In this document: one piece after another, positions 1-7,652 of the stretch
Layout: every line of letters starts with the position of its first letter
How positions within the stretch are numbered: the first letter of the stretch is position 1
Origin: Humisphaera borealis
GTDB lineage: Bacteria; Planctomycetota; Phycisphaerae; Tepidisphaerales; Tepidisphaeraceae
Direction of reading: 5' to 3'
DNA length: 64,000 nt
NCBI RefSeq assembly: GCF_015169395.1
Contig: NZ_CP063458.1
Location: 2,108,001-2,172,000, forward strand
The notes under the pieces: generated by a model
The model's input: the letters and a program-made list of their open reading frames with translations, nothing else
Told to the model about the DNA's origin: nothing
Database searches by the model: none
Position numbers and translations under genes: made by a program

Positions 1-140
1 GCCGCGAGATTAATGTTGGACGTCGTGGACGTCTCCCGCGTGGGCATGGTGTTCGGTGACCGATGACATCCGCCCCATGCCCACGCGGGATACGTGCTGC
101 CAGCCGAACGCAACGCGGCGGCGTGGGCATGGCACACGGC
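1..140. repeat. Palindromic repeat unit, copy A (cut by window edge)
   Basis: These 140 bases recur at 643-782 in the same orientation and without gaps; I count about 13 differences by eye. A perfect 16-bp inverted repeat lies at 34-49 and 75-90. The element's right terminal arm is GCGTGGGCATGGCAC near 121-135; its left terminal arm lies outside the window. The unit carries the GTGGGCATGG motif in alternating orientation. It precedes the orphan gene at 147-596. Confidence 0.9.
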
Positions 141-146
141 AGGAGC

Positions 147-596
147 ATGCAGTTGAGTGATGACTTTTCCATCTGGATGTCGTACTTCGGCGACAACCGC
201 CCGACGGACGAAGTCGTCGAAAGCCTGGCTCAACTCACGGCAGAGTTCAGGTACTGCATTGTTTATGGCGGAACGCGGCGATTACTTCAGGACCGCGGAA
301 TCGATCCAATGTGTTGTGTTCTTCTCGGCGTCCATCCCGGGGACGATGTAGCACTGGAGTTGATGCTTCCGGATGGAAGCGTGGTCGAATTCGAGTCGCG
401 GGATGATCCTTTGACTCGCGAGCACATCGAGCTCGTCGGATGGACGTCCGCAGTTGGCGATAAGCGGAACGTCAGAATCGCACGCGCGCATTGCACGGGC
501 GAACGGGAGAGCGAGTTCTCAAAAGTTGTATACGCGCGCTACGTCCAGTATTGGGAGGACGGCGACGCGCCGCTGCGACCGAAACCTGCACGGTAG
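147..596 (+). CDS. Orphan hypothetical protein, ~149 aa
   Basis: I do not recognise this protein. It is small, acidic and apparently soluble, rich in Asp/Glu and Val, with no signal peptide or membrane segment. The frame is open from 63, but that part lies inside the palindromic repeat, so a start there is unlikely. ATG at 147 has an AGGAG only one base upstream, which is too close; TTG at 153 would have the same AGGAG at a normal distance of 7 bases and is a serious alternative. It is a single gene lying between two near-identical repeat copies (1-140 and 630-777) and so could be cargo or a recent insertion. It has no operon partner. The call as a real gene is moderate. Confidence 0.55.
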   Translation: MQLSDDFSIWMSYFGDNRPTDEVVESLAQLTAEFRYCIVYGGTRRLLQDRGIDPMCCVLLGVHPGDDVALELMLPDGSVVEFESRDDPLTREHIELVGWTSAVGDKRNVRIARAHCTGERESEFSKVVYARYVQYWEDGDAPLRPKPAR

Positions 597-629
597 GTTT
601 CGGCGGGTGGCATGTCCGCGGTATCTCGG

Positions 630-777
630 GTGCCATGCCCACGCCGCGAGATTAATGTTGGACTTCGTGGACAACTCCCGCGTGGGCATGGTTCTCGATG
701 ACCGATGCCGTCCGCCCCATGCCCACGCGGGAATCGTTCTGCCAGCCGAATGCAACGCGGCAGCGTGGGCATGGCAC
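630..777. repeat. Palindromic repeat unit, copy B (complete, ~148 bp)
   Basis: This is the complete copy of the element at 1-140. Its ends are a 15-bp inverted repeat, GTGCCATGCCCACGC (630-644) and its complement (763-777). Inside is a second, perfect 16-bp inverted repeat (676-691 with 717-732). The same motif therefore occurs four times in alternating orientation. No reading frame fits inside, so it is MITE- or REP-like rather than a gene. Confidence 0.9.
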
Positions 778-798
778 ACGGCGAGATGTCTGAGTTCG

Positions 799-886
799 GG
801 TGGCATGGGCAACAGTACTCTGTTGCCCGTGTCGAACGTCGGACCGCGATCGCCACGGGCGAGCGGGTACGCTTACCCATGCCACC
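799..886. repeat. Nested hairpin element
   Basis: Outer arms GGTGGCATGGG (799-809) and its complement (876-886) enclose a perfect 9-bp hairpin, GGGCAACAG (807-815) with CTGTTGCCC (820-828) and a 4-base loop. It has the same outer/inner palindrome design as the neighbouring unit but a different sequence. The rest of 597-919 shows no convincing gene. Confidence 0.75.
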
Positions 887-919
887 GGGACGTCGTGGCA
901 TCGGCTTGGCCTACCCCAC

Positions 920-970
920 AAAAACGGCCGTGCGGACTGCCGAATCTGGCAATCCACACGGCCGGTTTTT
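920..970 (-). terminator. Rho-independent terminator for the alpha-2-macroglobulin gene
   Basis: CGGCCGTG (925-932) pairs with CACGGCCG (957-964). The stem is flanked by five A's (920-924) and five T's (966-970), so it can act on either strand. It lies just downstream of the minus-strand gene ending at 1000. The loop contains a smaller TGCC/GGCA hairpin. Confidence 0.7.
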
Positions 971-981
971 CTACGCGATTC

Positions 982-1002
982 GGTGGGATGAATCCCACCC
1001 TA
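982..1002. repeat. Palindrome abutting the alpha-2-macroglobulin stop codon
   Basis: GGTGGGAT (982-989) pairs with ATCCCACC (992-999) around a 2-base loop. Read on the minus strand, the element's edge supplies the TAG stop codon (1000-1002) of the upstream gene. Confidence 0.65.
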
Positions 1003-4000
1003 CCGGGGGGCTTCGACCGCCTTAGGGGCGTCGACGATGCTCAGCTTCCCTTCGTCGCTGTTGGCTTTCAGTTCCGGGGCGTACATGGCGCTGGCTTTGG
1101 TCGGCAGCGCGCTGAACTTGCCTGGGATTTCGGCCCGCAGCTTGTAGCTGACGCTGTGCTTGCCTCGGGCCAGCGTGCGGGCGAAGAACGCGACGCGCTC
1201 GTCGCGGAACTCTACGTAGGCGTTGAGGTCGTTGCCGTTGTAGCCGCTGCGGACCTCGACGGGCTCGAAACCGGCCGCCTTCATGTCTTCAAAGATCAGG
1301 TACTCGTAGTCGTTCTTGGAGTCGATCTCCATTTCGACTTCGACCAGATCGCCGCTGACCAGGACGTCGCCGTCTTTGAGTTCCTGGCGTTCGAACTTCT
1401 CGACGCGCTGGTCGAGCGCCTGGCCGCGGCCGCCTTCGACCTTGATCGTCTTCTTCACGGACACCAGCTTGTAGAACTTGCGCTGGACCTTCACTTCAAG
1501 CCCCGCCTTGGTGATCGGGTCTTCCAGGGTGAAGTTGGTGACGTAGGCGTTGTAGTAGATCGGGCCGGTGCCGGTCTTGCGGATCTCGACCTTGTGCTCG
1601 CCGTCTTTCACTTCGGGCCCGCCGAGGACGACCTTGTTGTCGAAGCTGAAGAGGTTGGTCTTGTCGATCTTCACTTCCTTGGTTTTTACGCCGTCGACGA
1701 GGACGGTGACGGTGAGGTTCGGCGAATCTTCGCCGCTGGCCTTGATGAACTCGGCGAGCGCTTCGATCGCCGTGCCGGTTTCGCGGGTGCTGCCCCAGTA
1801 GCTGGCGTGCTTGCGGTTGTTGATGATGTACTTGGCCAGCTGCGAAGGCAGATCGGCCTTGGCATCGGTGCGGCTCAGGAGCTTGAGGTACCAGGAGTGG
1901 GCCTCAATGTCGTTGCCGTACCAGCACCACCAGTAGTTGCCTTCCGGCGGCATCCGCAGGAACGCCGACTGGTTCTCGCCGTCCTTCACGACGTACTGGC
2001 TGATGTTCTGAAGGATCATGTCGAGCTTGTCTTTGTGGCCCTGCTTGTGCATCGCCAGGCCGTACATCGCCTTGCACTGGACGGCGATGAAGTTGCGGTC
2101 ACGGTAGATGAAGTCGCGCATCTCGCCGTTCTGCAGGTTCGCGTCGGCGAGCACCATGTAGACCATGGCGTCGAGGTTGTCGGCGTGCTGCTTGGCGGGG
2201 CTGACCTTGCGGTCGAAGTTCTTGATGTACTGAACTTGCGTCGCTTCGTACCGCTTGAGCCACTCGATGCCGCGTTCGAGAACGCCGGGCACGAGCGCGA
2301 CGTCGTTGTCGCGGGCGATCTGCAGGCCGTGAACGACCTGCGCCGTGGTGTGCGGCCAGGACTGTTCGCCCGACCCGCTGAACCAGCCCCACCCGCCGTC
2401 GGCGTTTTGCATGTTGGTCAGACGGTTGACGCCTTCCTTGGTCATCGCCTGCACGGTTTCGATGTCGAAGACGGGGTTGCGTTCTTTAAGCGCATTTCCC
2501 TTGGCGTCCACGCCGGCGGGGTTGTTGCGTTTCCAGTCGACGGCGCGCTTGGCGTCGTCGCCGATCTCCTGTGCGTTGAGGTTCGTCCGCTTCTGCTGGA
2601 TGTCTTTGAGGTCCAGGCCCATGTTCAGCAGCACCCGCTGGGTGATGACGGTGGGCAGGAAGCGGTTGAGCGTTTGCTCGGTGCAGCCGTAGGGGAAATC
2701 GACCAGATATGGCAGTGCATCAACCATCGCGCCGGCGAGGGTGGGCGAATACCGGATCTCGACGCGGGTCTGATCGGGCAGGCGTTCTGCGGGGATGCGG
2801 AACGTGAGTGACGAAGACTGCTCGGCCGGGCGGATGGCGCCCGAGAAGCTGTCGGTCTTGAGCATGCCGTGGATGAAGACGGGGAACTTCTGCTCGGTGG
2901 CGTCGGACTCTTCGTCGGTTGTCGCCAACATGCGAACCGTCGCCTGGCCGGGCTTGAGCACCTTCACGCGCCAATCGACGCGTTTCTCGCCATTGGGTTC
3001 GATGCGAACGGTCGTCACGTAGTGCAGCCCGTTGCCGCCCGGATTGGATTTCGACACCGAGTCTGCGACAGCGAGGCCTTCCAGCGTGCCGCCCTGGAGC
3101 ACCAGTTCGACCTTCACGTCTTTGGTGGTCTTGAGGTAGTTGTGCACGTTCGCCGACAGGACGACCTCGTCCTTCTGCACGAAGAACCGCGGCGCCTGGA
3201 GCCGGATGATGAGGTCTTTGTAGGTGGTGACCTCGGTATCGCCCTGCCCGACGCGGGTGCCTTGTGACAGGCTCCAGACTTTGGTCTTCCAGGTGGTCAG
3301 GTTTTCGGGCATGGTCAGTTCGACCTTGGCCTCGCCCTTGTCGTTGGTGTTGACGGTGGTGGCCCAGAGGGCGGTATCGGCGAAGTTGGTGCGAATGTCG
3401 GGGGCGACATCGGGGCCGGCCCCGCCGGACTTGTCGCCGGCCTGCTTGCGTTCGACGCCGTCGAGCGATCGGCGGGCCTCGCCCTTGAAGGAGGCTTTCT
3501 CCATCGGCATCGCCTGTCCCGGTGCCATAGGGGCTGCGGCGGCCATGGGGGCGGCGTCCATCACGGCACCGCGGAGCCTTGCGCCGCCTCCTCTGCCTCC
3601 GCCGAATCCGCCACCTTCGTCTTCTCGCTGCGCCAAGCTCTGAGTTTCAACACCCTCAAGCTCGGCCAGTTCCTCACCCGACTGCGGTAGGTCGGCCGAC
3701 ATGAACCCGAATCGGCCGATCAGTTGCAGCGCGATCTCGTTCCGCTTGTGCAGCGGACCGCTTGCCTTGCCCAGCGACGACTCGGTGCGCGGGTAGTGGT
3801 GCCGACGCCATTCCCAGAAGAACTTGCGGATGTCCGGCGTATTGCTGCCGCCGGAGATGTACTCGACCGATTTGTCGTACATCGACACGACCGCCGTCCC
3901 GACGACGGGCTTGCCCTCGGCATCGGTCAGCGTGAAGGTGACCTGTGCCTTCTCGCCGGGGCGGTAGCGCTCCTGGCTGGTCTTGACGGAGATGTTCGTC

Positions 4001-7000
4001 ACCCGGCTTTCCGGCGGGACGACGATTTCCTTGGTGGCGATGTAAACATTGCCGCCGCCCACGGTCACCGCTTCGACGAAGAAGTTGGGCATCTCCTTCT
4101 TGCCGATTGCGGTTTCGTACAGCGTGCTCTTGCCGTCGAGGCGCAGCACCTTGGGCTTCAGATAAACGCCGTTGCTGGCGCGGTCGAACAGCAGCACCGT
4201 GCTGTTGGCACGCTCAGTGTTGACCATCAGCTGCATCGTGTCGCCGGCGGCGTATTCCTTCTTGTTGGGCGTCAGTTCGATGTCGTTGAAGCGGAAGTCT
4301 TTGCCGTCAAAGCCGGGGCCGCGAACGACGAAGACGTAGCCGCCTTCAATCTGGTGCCCCTTGTTGTCGGTCACCTTGTAGCTGAGCCGATACTGGCCCG
4401 GCTCGGCGGCTTTGAGCTGGTGGGTGGCGCGGCCTTCGTCGTTGGTGTCGATCTGCCACGACTGCACTTCCTTCTCGACCGGCTGCTTCTTCTCGTCGTA
4501 CTTCACGCTCAGCAGCTTCAGCTCGCCCTTACCCTTGACCGGCTTGTTGTCGAGCGTCTGGGCCGAGAACTCGGCCTGGATCACCTGGTTCTCCTGGAAG
4601 AACCCGTTGTTCACCCAGGCATACACCTTGAACGGCTTGCGGGCGACGGAGACCGACCCGGTGCCGACGATCGTGCGGCGGCTTTCGTCCACCACCTCGG
4701 CGGTGATCTCGTACTTGTGGTCGGTGTAGCCGTGCAGTTCTTTCGCGGGCGCGGTGTCGATCTCGACCTTGACCGTGCCGTCCTGGCTGATCTGGATCTC
4801 GTTCTCCATCACCAGTTCCGGCTGCTGGTAGCTGCGGTTGAACCAGCGCGGCGTCGGGGCGAAGCAGCCCCATTCGCCAAAGCCCTTGTACCAGTGGTAG
4901 TCGTGGCCGAACCACCAGTAGCCGGGCTCATAGAACCAGTCCCACCGGCCGGCGGGATACCAGTCGGCCCGGTAGCTGCTCCGCATGACCTTGTACTTCA
5001 CCTTCGCGTTCGCAACCGGTGCGCCGAAGTAATAGTTGGCCTTGATGGTGGCGGTGATCTTTTCGCCGAGCATGATCGGCTCGGTGGGTGCGTCAACCTT
5101 CACCTCGAACTCGGGCTTCTTGTATTCCTCGACGCGGAAGGTGTTTCCGCCGTACGCCTGGATGTCGGGGTAATTGACGATCTGGATCGCGTAGTTGCCG
5201 AGCGTTGCACCCTTGGCAAGGGGGATCTCCCCTTCAAAGCCGCCGAACTGGTCGGTGGTGTAGGTCTTTTCGATCAGCTTTTCGCCGCGCGGGTCGAGCA
5301 CCTGGATCGCGATGTTCTTGTCGGCGTAGGCGTTCTTGCCTTCGGCGTCGTACTTGGCCTGGCCGATCCAGGTCTTGAACTTCACCGTCTGTTCCGGCCG
5401 GTAGACCGGCCGGTCGGTGACGGTGAACGCCTTGTTCATGTTGTATTCGTAGTCGTACGCCCGGCTACCGCCCCAGATGTTGGTGAAGCCGATAAACGCG
5501 TGCCGACCCTTCTCGCCGTTCGCCTGGATGAGCCAGCCGAAGCCCGGCTGCATCTTCTCCTGGCTAATGACCACCTGCCCGTCGGCGTCGGTGTTCTCGG
5601 CAAACTCGTTGATGTTGATCTCGTACTTCTTACCGTCGTTCCCCCGCCAGATCTGCTGATAGCCGAAGAAGCTGACGTTGGTCTTGGGGAGCGGGCTGCC
5701 GGTGACGGCGTCGGCGACAAAAAGATACGTGCCGCCGTCGAGCTGCTTCTTCACGATCGCCGTATCGGCCACCCACACGACAACGCGCGTCGTGTTGCCG
5801 TTTTCCATCTTCGCCGTCACGAGATACGCGCCGGCGTCTTTCACCGGCATCTTGGTGTAGATGCGGCGGTCGCGGTGGTTCTCGCGCGGCTTCAGGTCCA
5901 CGTCCCAGCGGGCGACTTCCTTCTGCACGTACTGGTTCTGGTTCTCGACGACGATTCGATAGCCGATGTCGTTGATGTTGACCTTCTCGTAGGCCAACTG
6001 CGCCGGGCGCGTCTTGATGTACGCCTTGACGTCGTCCAATACCTTGATGACATCCAGCGACTGGGCGGTGAAGGTCACCTTCTTGCCGTTGCGGAAGAGG
6101 TAGCCCAGGGTCGGCTCCGTGCCGGCGGGGTTGGTGCCTTCCTGGTCGTACTCGCCCCAGTTGTTGACGATCTGGTCCAGCCGCTGCTGCTTCCAGTTGT
6201 TGCTGCCTTTGCCGTACTTGGCGATCGACTTGATCCAGAATTCGGCGGCGCGGGTGAGCTGCTGGCGGTCTTCGAACACTTGCGCCAGCAGGTTCAGCGC
6301 GCTCTCGCCTTCGGGGGCTTTGGCCTTTTCGCCGAGGTCCTTCAGGATGCTGAGGAAGTTGAACTCGTCCGGCAGTTTGAACCGCTTGATGCCGTTGGCG
6401 AGGCGAGCGATGGTTTCGCCTTCGGTGAGCGACGACACGGCGAAGGGGCCGGTTTCGTCCTTGCGGGTGTCGTCGTCAGAATCAGCACCCGGAACGCCGG
6501 GGACACCCGTCGCCGGTCGCGGCGAAAAGCCGCGACGGCCGCTGTATCCGCCGTCGAGCATCGTCTGCACGTCGAACTGCTCGCGGAGGAAGGTCGCGAA
6601 CACCAGCCGGGCGCGGTCGGCGACCTCGGCGTTGAACTCCGACGCCTGCATCAGGCACCAGCGCCAGCGCTGACCATCGGTGGTGGCGGCTTCCCAGCTC
6701 TTGGGCAGCGTGTGGAAGACCGGTTTGCCCTCGGCATCGACCGGCGCGCCGCGGTTATTGCCGCGACCGTAGTAATACGCCGGGTAGCCTTCGTCGTAAT
6801 CGGGGAGCTTCGACAGGTCCGACGCATACTGCATCTGCCAGGACCCACCGCCAAACCGGCGGTCGTGCAGCATGTCGGCGAAGCGGAAGAAAAACTCGGC
6901 GACCTGCTTCTTGTCGTTGTCGGCCAGTGCCCTGGTCATCGCGTCCTGCATCAACTGCAGGGCGCGGATGCGGTCACGCTCGAACGAAAAGACCTGCTTG

Positions 7001-7401
7001 CCGTCGTTGCTGCGGCGATACCCGCGATAAAACTCACCTGCGACGATCGTCCCCTGGTGGTTCAGGTTCTGGTACTGCTGGGCGGCGGTCTCGAGCAGCT
7101 TCCAGTTCTCGGCGTGGGTCTTGATCGCCTTCTCGACCAGCTTGTCGATCTCGTCTTCCCGCCCGAGCCGTTGCAGGCACTGGACCGCGTTGACCAGATC
7201 GCGCGAGACCAGTGCCTTGTCGGCGCCGGCGTCGTCCAGCAGCTTCTGGTACGTCGTGAGCGCGTCTTTGAAGTTGCCCTTCTGCTGCGCGGTGTTGGCT
7301 TGCTTACGCATATCGGAGGGTGCTGGGTCGGCCGCCATGACGGCAATCGCCGCGACAAGGAACAGAACGGCCGTCAGTCCGGCCGACAGTTTGCGGACCA
7401 T
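1000..7401 (-). CDS. Alpha-2-macroglobulin family protein with thioester motif (~2133 aa)
   Basis: This is a bacterial alpha-2-macroglobulin, a periplasmic or surface protein that traps proteases through an internal thioester. The chosen start (7401) gives a clear signal peptide, MVRKLSAGLTAVLFLVAAIA. An upstream ATG at 7500 has a GAGGG ribosome site and would add 33 residues. The N-terminus is helical and TPR-like, followed by MG2-type beta domains with the conserved TDRPVYRPEQ motif. A Gly-, Ala- and Met-rich stretch (coded near 3500-3635) suggests the bait region. The thioester motif PYGCTEQT has its Cys near residue 1573 and is followed by the alpha/alpha-toroid region and a receptor-binding-like C-terminus. 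The classical motif is GCGEQ; here Thr replaces Gly, while Cys, Glu and Gln are kept. A secreted subtilase lies directly upstream on the same strand. A GTCGCGGC hairpin at 6516-6536 sits inside the coding sequence. Confidence 0.93.
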   Translation of the reverse strand: MVRKLSAGLTAVLFLVAAIAVMAADPAPSDMRKQANTAQQKGNFKDALTTYQKLLDDAGADKALVSRDLVNAVQCLQRLGREDEIDKLVEKAIKTHAENWKLLETAAQQYQNLNHQGTIVAGEFYRGYRRSNDGKQVFSFERDRIRALQLMQDAMTRALADNDKKQVAEFFFRFADMLHDRRFGGGSWQMQYASDLSKLPDYDEGYPAYYYGRGNNRGAPVDAEGKPVFHTLPKSWEAATTDGQRWRWCLMQASEFNAEVADRARLVFATFLREQFDVQTMLDGGYSGRRGFSPRPATGVPGVPGADSDDDTRKDETGPFAVSSLTEGETIARLANGIKRFKLPDEFNFLSILKDLGEKAKAPEGESALNLLAQVFEDRQQLTRAAEFWIKSIAKYGKGSNNWKQQRLDQIVNNWGEYDQEGTNPAGTEPTLGYLFRNGKKVTFTAQSLDVIKVLDDVKAYIKTRPAQLAYEKVNINDIGYRIVVENQNQYVQKEVARWDVDLKPRENHRDRRIYTKMPVKDAGAYLVTAKMENGNTTRVVVWVADTAIVKKQLDGGTYLFVADAVTGSPLPKTNVSFFGYQQIWRGNDGKKYEININEFAENTDADGQVVISQEKMQPGFGWLIQANGEKGRHAFIGFTNIWGGSRAYDYEYNMNKAFTVTDRPVYRPEQTVKFKTWIGQAKYDAEGKNAYADKNIAIQVLDPRGEKLIEKTYTTDQFGGFEGEIPLAKGATLGNYAIQIVNYPDIQAYGGNTFRVEEYKKPEFEVKVDAPTEPIMLGEKITATIKANYYFGAPVANAKVKYKVMRSSYRADWYPAGRWDWFYEPGYWWFGHDYHWYKGFGEWGCFAPTPRWFNRSYQQPELVMENEIQISQDGTVKVEIDTAPAKELHGYTDHKYEITAEVVDESRRTIVGTGSVSVARKPFKVYAWVNNGFFQENQVIQAEFSAQTLDNKPVKGKGELKLLSVKYDEKKQPVEKEVQSWQIDTNDEGRATHQLKAAEPGQYRLSYKVTDNKGHQIEGGYVFVVRGPGFDGKDFRFNDIELTPNKKEYAAGDTMQLMVNTERANSTVLLFDRASNGVYLKPKVLRLDGKSTLYETAIGKKEMPNFFVEAVTVGGGNVYIATKEIVVPPESRVTNISVKTSQERYRPGEKAQVTFTLTDAEGKPVVGTAVVSMYDKSVEYISGGSNTPDIRKFFWEWRRHHYPRTESSLGKASGPLHKRNEIALQLIGRFGFMSADLPQSGEELAELEGVETQSLAQREDEGGGFGGGRGGGARLRGAVMDAAPMAAAAPMAPGQAMPMEKASFKGEARRSLDGVERKQAGDKSGGAGPDVAPDIRTNFADTALWATTVNTNDKGEAKVELTMPENLTTWKTKVWSLSQGTRVGQGDTEVTTYKDLIIRLQAPRFFVQKDEVVLSANVHNYLKTTKDVKVELVLQGGTLEGLAVADSVSKSNPGGNGLHYVTTVRIEPNGEKRVDWRVKVLKPGQATVRMLATTDEESDATEQKFPVFIHGMLKTDSFSGAIRPAEQSSSLTFRIPAERLPDQTRVEIRYSPTLAGAMVDALPYLVDFPYGCTEQTLNRFLPTVITQRVLLNMGLDLKDIQQKRTNLNAQEIGDDAKRAVDWKRNNPAGVDAKGNALKERNPVFDIETVQAMTKEGVNRLTNMQNADGGWGWFSGSGEQSWPHTTAQVVHGLQIARDNDVALVPGVLERGIEWLKRYEATQVQYIKNFDRKVSPAKQHADNLDAMVYMVLADANLQNGEMRDFIYRDRNFIAVQCKAMYGLAMHKQGHKDKLDMILQNISQYVVKDGENQSAFLRMPPEGNYWWCWYGNDIEAHSWYLKLLSRTDAKADLPSQLAKYIINNRKHASYWGSTRETGTAIEALAEFIKASGEDSPNLTVTVLVDGVKTKEVKIDKTNLFSFDNKVVLGGPEVKDGEHKVEIRKTGTGPIYYNAYVTNFTLEDPITKAGLEVKVQRKFYKLVSVKKTIKVEGGRGQALDQRVEKFERQELKDGDVLVSGDLVEVEMEIDSKNDYEYLIFEDMKAAGFEPVEVRSGYNGNDLNAYVEFRDERVAFFARTLARGKHSVSYKLRAEIPGKFSALPTKASAMYAPELKANSDEGKLSIVDAPKAVEAPR
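6516..6536. repeat. Perfect hairpin inside the alpha-2-macroglobulin gene
   Basis: GTCGCGGC (6516-6523) and GCCGCGAC (6529-6536) enclose a 5-base loop. The segment codes for part of a low-complexity Gly/Pro/Arg linker (SGRRGFSPRPATG), so it may be a short palindromic insertion tolerated in a linker. Coincidence in GC-rich DNA is possible. Confidence 0.45.
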
Positions 7402-7652
7402 CGTATGTCGTGCGGCGCGAGCGAGCTCGGCCGCATGCCGACGATTCCAACGCGACTTTTCGAACGATGCGGTACGAGAACGCGGATCTTGGCGTGTCAT
7501 GGGAACCCTCGGAAAATCAATCAAACCAGAGCGATTACCGGCTTCGACGCCGGTCGACGTGAAAGGTTCCCGGGAAGTTTCCGGGATCGCTCGCTTGCCA
7601 GCCCCCGTACTCAAGCCCCGATTCGGAGATTCCGGCGCGGGGCGATCGGGAA

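Noticed and set aside
454-2811. Long open frame of 785 codons on the plus strand
   Set aside because: It runs antisense to the alpha-2-macroglobulin gene and through the palindromic repeats. Its translation is Val/Asp/Leu-rich, typical of the reverse strand of a high-GC gene, with no family features.
5396-5416. Long palindrome CCGGCCGGT-AG-ACCGGCCGG inside the alpha-2-macroglobulin gene
   Set aside because: It encodes the conserved DRPVYRPEQ motif of the family, so it is explained by protein conservation and GC-rich codon choice rather than by a mobile repeat.
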